Positions 1 to 3,699 of a stretch of DNA of 6,145 nt are shown piece by piece; position 1 is the first letter of the stretch; each line of letters opens with the position of its first letter. This DNA comes from Candidatus Saccharimonadota bacterium (GTDB taxonomy: Bacteria > Patescibacteriota > Saccharimonadia > Saccharimonadales > SZUA-47): contig QIKK01000047.1 in assembly GCA_003231925.1 (NCBI GenBank), positions 1 through 6,145 of the forward strand. Reading direction: 5' to 3'. Under the pieces are notes generated by a model. That model searched no databases. It worked only from the letters and a program-made list of their open reading frames with translations, and was not told the DNA's origin. Made by a program: the position numbers and the translations under genes.

Positions 1-84
1 TATGCAGAGAAATCTTATATGGTAATTAGTGTAATCGCTAGAGCAGCTCTTGCTTGGCAAGTATTTGCCGGACTTCTCCGTTAA
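1..84 (+). CDS. Heliorhodopsin, C-terminal fragment, with Arg at the retinal-lysine position
   Basis: Frame 1 is open from the window edge to TAA at 82-84 and gives 27 residues beginning YAEKSYMVIS. The stretch SVIARAALAWQVFAG matches, from memory, the seventh transmembrane helix of heliorhodopsin (48C12-type: LSLVAKSALAWQIFSG). Family knowledge: heliorhodopsins are seven-helix membrane proteins, inverted relative to type-1 rhodopsins, that bind retinal through the lysine of an SxxxK motif about 12 residues from the C-terminus. Here the motif reads S-V-I-A-R. The Ser is kept, but the lysine position is Arg (AGA, bases 40-42), followed by 13 residues to the stop, so both register and length agree with the family. 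Arg cannot form the normal retinal Schiff base, so this copy may not be a conventional retinal photoreceptor. The start and helices 1-6 lie outside the window. The family call is confident for so short a piece; loss of chromophore is inference. Confidence 0.8.
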   Translation, partial: YAEKSYMVISVIARAALAWQVFAGLLR

Positions 85-117
85 ATAAGAATAATTATAA
101 CTTAACCAAGAAATTCT

Positions 118-149
118 CACACACGCTTATTTATAAATAAGCGTGTGTG
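118..149. terminator. Perfect 32-bp palindrome, possible terminator hairpin without a T-tract
   Basis: The left arm CACACACGCTTATTTA (118-133) is the exact reverse complement of 134-149. As RNA it would fold into a long stem with a small AT loop, 33 bp after the stop of the heliorhodopsin-like gene. That position suits a transcription end point or a 3' mRNA-stabilising hairpin. Neither side has the run of T expected of a classical intrinsic terminator: the sequence after the right arm is TATGTCCG. The outer arms are alternating purine-pyrimidine (CACACACGC and GCGTGTGTG). A protein-binding palindrome is an alternative. Confidence 0.5.
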
Positions 150-244
150 TATGTCCGTCTACCTTCTGAATGTATGTAAGAGCCGGAAATGGTTTTTACT
201 ACTTGTGATGGGCCTTATTAACCAATCGCTATAGACTAGGAAGT

Positions 245-273
245 TTGAGTATTTATGCACCTGGTGATATATC
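245..273 (+). promoter_or_regulatory. Candidate promoter for the rsmE-like gene, distal
   Basis: TTGAGT (245-250) and TATATC (268-273) are separated by exactly 17 bp. A TG dinucleotide sits one base before the -10 box (TGaTATATC), as in extended -10 promoters. The -10 box lies inside the 10-bp palindrome TGATATATCA (265-274). Each hexamer matches consensus at 4 of 6 positions. Transcription would begin near 280, giving a leader of about 58 nt. Confidence 0.35.
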
Positions 274-307
274 AGGATATTAATGAGTTTTTAAGTAATA
301 TCGTCCA

Positions 308-316
308 TGAGATAAT
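308..316 (+). promoter_or_regulatory. Candidate extended -10 promoter for the rsmE-like gene, proximal
   Basis: The sequence TGaGATAAT has a -10 hexamer matching TATAAT at 5 of 6 positions, with the TGn extension. The expected -35 position holds only a T-run (288-292) and no good hexamer. Transcription would start near 323, giving a leader of about 15 nt. It competes with the distal candidate, and sequence alone does not decide between them. Confidence 0.35.
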
Positions 317-337
317 TTATCTTAAAAAGACTAATTA

Positions 338-1069
338 ATGGAGCAGTTATCCAAGTGGCGTGGTAGAGTTAGTAGCATGACTAATAATAGGTATTACGTA
401 GGTGATAAAATAGAACTTAAATCTAAGGTATGGATTAACGATAGCGTGGGGTCAGAAGTTGTCTTATTTAATGATAAGCAAGAGGATCGCCTGTATAGAG
501 CCGATAGAATAGAAGAAAGAGCCCTCCATCTGGAATTAATAACAGAATTAGAACCTAAAATTCCTGAATTTGACATTTATTTTTGTTTTGTTCCCTCCAC
601 CCCAGAAGTTAATAAAAGAATACTGGCCAGCGGTACACAACTAGGTGTTAAACACTTTATACCATTGAGAGTGCCTAAGGCTAGAAGCATCAAAATAAGT
701 GCTGAAACAGTTATTAAGATGGCTGAATTGTCTGGTCGGTCTGATATACCACGAGTAAGGGAGCCTGTTAGTATAAGAGCCGTTATTGAGGAGCTTCAAG
801 GCAATAATATGTTCGTAATATCAAAAGATAAGGTGGACTCTACCAGTAGCTTTGATGCGATGGATCCATCAAAGGCCTTAGTACTATTTATCGGGCCAGA
901 AGAGGGATGGGACACGGTGAGTCTAGAACTTTTTAAACAAAAACACCTGTCTCATCTTGTTGTTAGTGAATTTCATACAGATATGCTGGTAGAATCCATC
1001 GTAGCTGTCACTAAACTAAAAGAATTAGTAATATTCAATAATAAGGAAATTAAAAATGAGTTACGGTAG
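338..1069 (+). CDS. rsmE: Divergent RsmE-family 16S rRNA (uracil-1498-N3)-methyltransferase
   Basis: RsmE methylates N3 of U1498 in 16S rRNA using S-adenosylmethionine (SAM). It has an N-terminal PUA-like domain and a C-terminal SPOUT (trefoil-knot) domain. Visible family signatures are NRYYVGDKIEL (17-27) in the PUA part, TQLGVKHFIPL (100-110), MAELSGRSDIPRV (128-140, usually EQSGR..IP) and LFIGPEEGW (183-191, usually GPEGG). The final knot motif, normally LGxRILRxETA, is badly eroded: the equivalent stretch is EFHTDMLVESI (211-221), keeping only the Glu and a Ser for Thr. Family fold is therefore clear but full activity is uncertain. Length is 243 aa from ATG 338. No strong ribosome binding site precedes it. 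Family proteins usually begin just before the HRFF/NRYY stretch, so Met14 (ATG 377, 230 aa) is a realistic alternative start. The end overlaps the next gene by 14 bp, implying coupled translation. Confidence 0.8.
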   Translation: MEQLSKWRGRVSSMTNNRYYVGDKIELKSKVWINDSVGSEVVLFNDKQEDRLYRADRIEERALHLELITELEPKIPEFDIYFCFVPSTPEVNKRILASGTQLGVKHFIPLRVPKARSIKISAETVIKMAELSGRSDIPRVREPVSIRAVIEELQGNNMFVISKDKVDSTSSFDAMDPSKALVLFIGPEEGWDTVSLELFKQKHLSHLVVSEFHTDMLVESIVAVTKLKELVIFNNKEIKNELR

Positions 1070-1835
1070 ATATAGAAGTTTAGCTTATCAACCCGGTCAA
1101 AAAACTTCTTACAAGATAAGCAGGAGTAAGATTGAGCTATATATGCAATGTCCAAGGTGTTTTTGGCTTGATGCCAGGCTTAGAATAAAACGTCCGAGTA
1201 GCCCACCATTCCAGATAAATAAAGCAATAGATGAACTTTTAAAGAAGGAGTTTGATGGCTATCGTAAAAAATCAAAACCACATCCAATTATGATAGAAAA
1301 TCATATTGATGCTGTACCCATGCAACACAAAGAGTTAGATAAATGGCGATATAATTTTACAGGTGTGGTGTATTTACACAAGGCTACTAATTTTCATGTT
1401 TTTGGAGCGGTGGACGACCTATGGATAGACAACGAGGGACAGGTGATAGTAGTTGATTATAAGGCTACCGCAAAGAAAAAAGAAGTTAGCATAGATGCAG
1501 ACTGGCAAATAGTCTACAAAAGACAGATGGAGATTTATCAGTGGTTACTAAAGCAAAACGGATTCACCGTCAATAACATCGGATATTTTGTATATGCTAA
1601 TGGGCGGACAGATTTAGATAAATTTGGCGACAGAGTTGAGTTTAGAACCAAACTTATATCCTATGAAGGAAATTCAGACTGGGTAGATAAAGCCTTAGAA
1701 GATATAAAAAGCTGTCTAGAAGGAGATATTCCGAAGGTTGGAATTGCAATAATGGGTGGAATATGTGAGCACTGTAGTTATGCTAGATCCAGGACTGAAC
1801 TAACCCTAAAAGCCCTACGGCAGAAGAATAAATAG
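1056..1835 (+). CDS. PD-(D/E)XK nuclease family protein, Cas4/RecB-like, with two CxxC pairs
   Basis: This 259-aa protein carries the RecB/Cas4-type PD-(D/E)XK nuclease core. Residues FGAVDD (116-121) supply the first metal-binding Asp, VVDYKAT (132-138) the DxK pair (Asp134, Lys136), and QMEIYQWL (157-164) the QxxxY motif (Gln157, Tyr161). Cysteines flank the core as CPRC (32-35) and CEHC (237-240), suiting a 4Fe-4S cluster or zinc site that closes the fold, as in Cas4 and AddB nucleases. SRSKIELYMQCP near the N-terminus resembles the start of PDDEXK_1-type domains. The family cuts DNA, often as an exonuclease in repair or CRISPR adaptation. No cas gene or array is present, so repair or recombination is more likely; the exact role is unknown. 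An AAGGA ribosome-binding site (1043-1047) lies 8 nt before ATG 1056. The start lies inside the rsmE-like gene (14-bp overlap), so the two are probably co-transcribed. Confidence 0.78.
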   Translation: MSYGRYRSLAYQPGQKTSYKISRSKIELYMQCPRCFWLDARLRIKRPSSPPFQINKAIDELLKKEFDGYRKKSKPHPIMIENHIDAVPMQHKELDKWRYNFTGVVYLHKATNFHVFGAVDDLWIDNEGQVIVVDYKATAKKKEVSIDADWQIVYKRQMEIYQWLLKQNGFTVNNIGYFVYANGRTDLDKFGDRVEFRTKLISYEGNSDWVDKALEDIKSCLEGDIPKVGIAIMGGICEHCSYARSRTELTLKALRQKNK

Positions 1836-1879
1836 TTATTTGAGTTTTATTTATGTGGGTTTAAGTAGCTGTTGTGGGG

Positions 1880-1885
1880 TATAAT
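1880..1885 (+). promoter_or_regulatory. Consensus -10 box directly before serS (probable leaderless promoter)
   Basis: A perfect TATAAT lies 8 nt upstream of the serS ATG at 1894. Bacterial transcription usually begins 6-8 nt after the -10 box, which places the start at or within about two bases of the ATG. No Shine-Dalgarno sequence lies between the box and the start codon, in line with leaderless translation. No good -35 hexamer is found at 16-18 bp spacing; the region there reads TGGGTTTA. Confidence 0.6.
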
Positions 1886-1893
1886 ATAGCTAT

Positions 1894-3189
1894 ATGATAG
1901 ATTTAGAAGTTGTAAGGAAGAATCCACAACTAGTTAAACAAAAAAGTGCTCATAAACAGGTAGATGTAGACGTAGATAAAATATTAGAACTAGACAAACG
2001 TCGGCTTCTACTATTACGAGATGTTGAGGATCTGCGGGCAAAGAAAAATAATATTAGTACTAAGATAAAAAATGGGAAGCCAGCATCTGAGCTAATAGAA
2101 AAAGCTAAAGAAATAAAGGCATCCTTATCTGTAAAGAAGACTCAATTAACAGATCTTGAATCAAATTTCCACTCAATGTTGCGTGAAGTTCCCAACTTAG
2201 CACTCGACCATGTACCGGTAGGGGAAACAGAGAAGGATAATGTTGTTACTAAGACGGTTGGCGATAAGCCCAAGTTTAATTTTACGCCTAAGACACACTG
2301 GGAACTTGCAGAGGAGCGTGGCTTGTTTGATAAAAAACGAGCTGCAAAAATATCCGGGAGTCGTTTTGTATATCTAAAGGGGAACCTTGTTAGGTTGCAG
2401 TTTGCTATTGTCCAATTTGTTATAGATAAATTATGTGATGAAACGGTTATAACGAGCTTAATAAAGGAGAATAATCTAAACCTAAAATCGACTGCTTTTA
2501 CTCCTGTCATACCTCCAGCTTTATTGAAAACTGAACCATACATGGCCAGTGCTCGTCTAAATGCAAAAGAGATGACTTATAAGCTTGAAGATGACAATTT
2601 GTGGTTAAACGCTAGTGCTGAACACACCCTATGCACCATGTATTGGAACGAGATATTGCCAGTAGAGGAATTACCGATACGCTATATTGGTTATAGCACA
2701 AGCTTTAGGAGAGAAGCCGGAACCTACGGGAAAGACACCGAAGGGATTATCCGTCTACATCAATTTGATAAGCTAGAAATGGAAGTTTTTAGTACACCAG
2801 ATTCAGGTCTTGATGAACATAAGTTGCTTATTGCTATTCAAGAACATCTTGTCCAACAGTTAGAACTACCCTATAGATTTATCCAGAAGAGTACTGCCGA
2901 TATTGGTAAACCAAATGCTAGCGGTGTAGATATAGATTGCTGGTTTCCTGGACAACAAAAGTATATAGAGACGCATACGGCAGACTATATGACAGATTTC
3001 CAGGCCAGAGATTTAAAGACTAGAACAAAGATAGGCGGGGAGAATACTTTTGTACATACTAATGATGCTACAGCATTTGCTATGAGCCGAATACTGGCTG
3101 CAATTATTGAAAATTATCAGCAAGAGGAGGGGTCAATAAAGGTTCCGAAAGTTTTACAAAAATATCTAGGAGGAATTGAGATTATATGA
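1894..3189 (+). CDS. serS: Serine--tRNA ligase
   Basis: This class II aminoacyl-tRNA synthetase charges tRNA-Ser with serine through seryl-adenylate in the cytoplasm. The 431-aa length is normal for bacterial SerRS. It starts with the typical MIDLEVVRKNP. Residues about 25-100 form the long antiparallel coiled-coil arm that grips the tRNA. HWELAEERGLFD (135-146) and AAKISGSRFVYLKG (150-163) are family signatures. The catalytic core shows motif 1 around FTPVIPPALL (202-211), the serine-binding region NASAEHTL (239-246, usual TAE or TSE reads SAE), motif 2 FRREAGTYGKDTEG (271-284) with its adenylate-binding Arg, and motif 3 AMSRILAAIIENYQ (396-409) with Arg399. The C-terminus IKVPKVLQKYLGG is standard. 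ATG 1894 follows a consensus -10 box by 8 nt, so initiation is probably leaderless. The TGA stop overlaps the next ATG. Confidence 0.96.
   Translation: MIDLEVVRKNPQLVKQKSAHKQVDVDVDKILELDKRRLLLLRDVEDLRAKKNNISTKIKNGKPASELIEKAKEIKASLSVKKTQLTDLESNFHSMLREVPNLALDHVPVGETEKDNVVTKTVGDKPKFNFTPKTHWELAEERGLFDKKRAAKISGSRFVYLKGNLVRLQFAIVQFVIDKLCDETVITSLIKENNLNLKSTAFTPVIPPALLKTEPYMASARLNAKEMTYKLEDDNLWLNASAEHTLCTMYWNEILPVEELPIRYIGYSTSFRREAGTYGKDTEGIIRLHQFDKLEMEVFSTPDSGLDEHKLLIAIQEHLVQQLELPYRFIQKSTADIGKPNASGVDIDCWFPGQQKYIETHTADYMTDFQARDLKTRTKIGGENTFVHTNDATAFAMSRILAAIIENYQQEEGSIKVPKVLQKYLGGIEII
3168..3173 (+). promoter_or_regulatory. Shine-Dalgarno site AGGAGG for the hpf gene
   Basis: A full AGGAGG lies inside the 3' end of serS, 12 nt before ATG 3186. 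The spacing is a little long. It supports the 3186 start; an in-frame TGA at 3177-3179 rules out a longer form. It also implies re-initiation or independent initiation downstream of the leaderless serS. Confidence 0.6.
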
Positions 3190-3566
3190 TAAATCATATC
3201 GACATAACAGCTAATAAAAAAGACTATAAAATAGACGATAAACTAACCAAATATATTCAGAAAAAAATTGGTAAATTAGACCGTCACATGAAACGTCGAA
3301 ATCGTTCTGCGGTAAGGGCGGATGTTCGTTTAAAAGAGAGTAGTGGTAAAGGTGGTAAAAAGTGCACTTTTGAAGTAATCTTGCATATCCCTGGATTTAG
3401 GATAACTGCATCGGAATCTACTATAAATATGTACGCAGCGGTGGATATAGTGGAGGTAAAGTTGCAAAATCAGCTAAAAAAACATAAAGAAAAACATTCT
3501 CCATCCATGAATAAACATCAAAAGAGCAGGGCTCGTAGGGCTATTGGTAAGATTTTCTCGCATTGA
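3186..3566 (+). CDS. hpf: Short ribosome hibernation factor (S30AE / HPF-RaiA family)
   Basis: S30AE proteins bind the 30S subunit in the channel used by tRNA and mRNA. They silence or protect ribosomes during starvation or stationary phase. The 126-aa protein shows the family pattern: a first strand MINHIDITANKKDYKID, the helix LTKYIQKKIGKLDRHMKR (20-37), central strands including AVRADVRLK (42-50) and CTFEVILHIPG (60-70), then the MYAAVDIVEVKLQNQLKKHK helix (82-101, usual pattern dMYaAID...kLerQlrK). The basic tail (SRARRAIGKIFSH) ends without the roughly 60-residue dimerisation domain of long HPF, so it belongs to the short class (HPF/RaiA/YfiA). RaiA and HPF are not separated by sequence reading alone. 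Its ATG overlaps the serS TGA (ATGA, 4 bp), indicating coupled expression. secA follows 133 bp later on the same strand. Confidence 0.88.
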   Translation: MINHIDITANKKDYKIDDKLTKYIQKKIGKLDRHMKRRNRSAVRADVRLKESSGKGGKKCTFEVILHIPGFRITASESTINMYAAVDIVEVKLQNQLKKHKEKHSPSMNKHQKSRARRAIGKIFSH

Positions 3567-3581
3567 ACGACCCCTATGCGG

Positions 3582-3587
3582 TATACT
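3582..3587 (+). promoter_or_regulatory. Candidate -10 box for secA
   Basis: TATACT matches the -10 consensus at 5 of 6 positions. The only nearby -35-like hexamer, TTGAAC (3563-3568), is 13 bp away, which is too short for a normal promoter, so support is weak. If used, transcription would start near 3593-3595 and secA would have a leader of about 105 nt. Confidence 0.3.
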
Positions 3588-3592
3588 GTTAG

Positions 3593-3612
3593 TTAACAAT
3601 CGGTGTTGTTAA
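3593..3612 (+). repeat. Inverted repeat in the hpf-secA gap
   Basis: TTAACAA (3593-3599) and TTGTTAA (3606-3612) are exact reverse complements around a 6-nt loop. The element begins just where a transcript from the TATACT box would start, so it could be a 5' hairpin or an operator. The sequence AGTTAAC occurs at its left edge (3591-3597) and again at 3684-3690, shortly before the secA start. The stem has only one G/C pair, so it is weak as an RNA structure, and no T-tract follows. Confidence 0.4.
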
Positions 3613-3699
3613 GACAGAATAGGAACTAAAATTAAGTTTGAAACAAACCAAATGTACTCTTTTAAGCGGTCTTTTTTAAAATAAGTTAACGGGTAATAA

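Larger units (their letters stand above)
85..337. other. Intergenic region between the heliorhodopsin-like gene and the rsmE-like gene
   Basis: This 253-bp gap has no convincing coding content. It contains the 32-bp palindrome at 118-149 and, further right, two candidate promoters for the rsmE-like gene. A 27-codon hydrophobic frame (ATG at 151, TAG at 232-234) has no visible ribosome binding site and is not called. No tRNA T-loop signature (GTTCRA) was seen on either strand. Confidence 0.6.

Noticed and set aside
151..234. A 27-codon hydrophobic open frame on the + strand after the palindrome
   Set aside because: No ribosome binding site, no recognisable family, and its length is within chance expectation for AT-rich intergenic DNA.
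394..1155. Two 60-codon - strand frames (394-576 and 973-1155)
   Set aside because: They are antisense to the rsmE-like and nuclease genes, with no recognisable content.
1056..1835. Cas4 as part of a CRISPR-Cas locus
   Set aside because: No repeat-spacer array or other cas gene is present, and the cysteine spacing differs from Cas4.
2142..2543. 133-codon open frame on the - strand inside serS
   Set aside because: It is fully antisense to a strongly conserved gene, and its translation has no family features.
3660..3685. T-rich stretch after TTTTAAGCGG as a terminator between hpf and secA
   Set aside because: The only pairing is TTTTAA with TTAAAA, with no GC stem before the T-run, so it does not form a credible intrinsic terminator.
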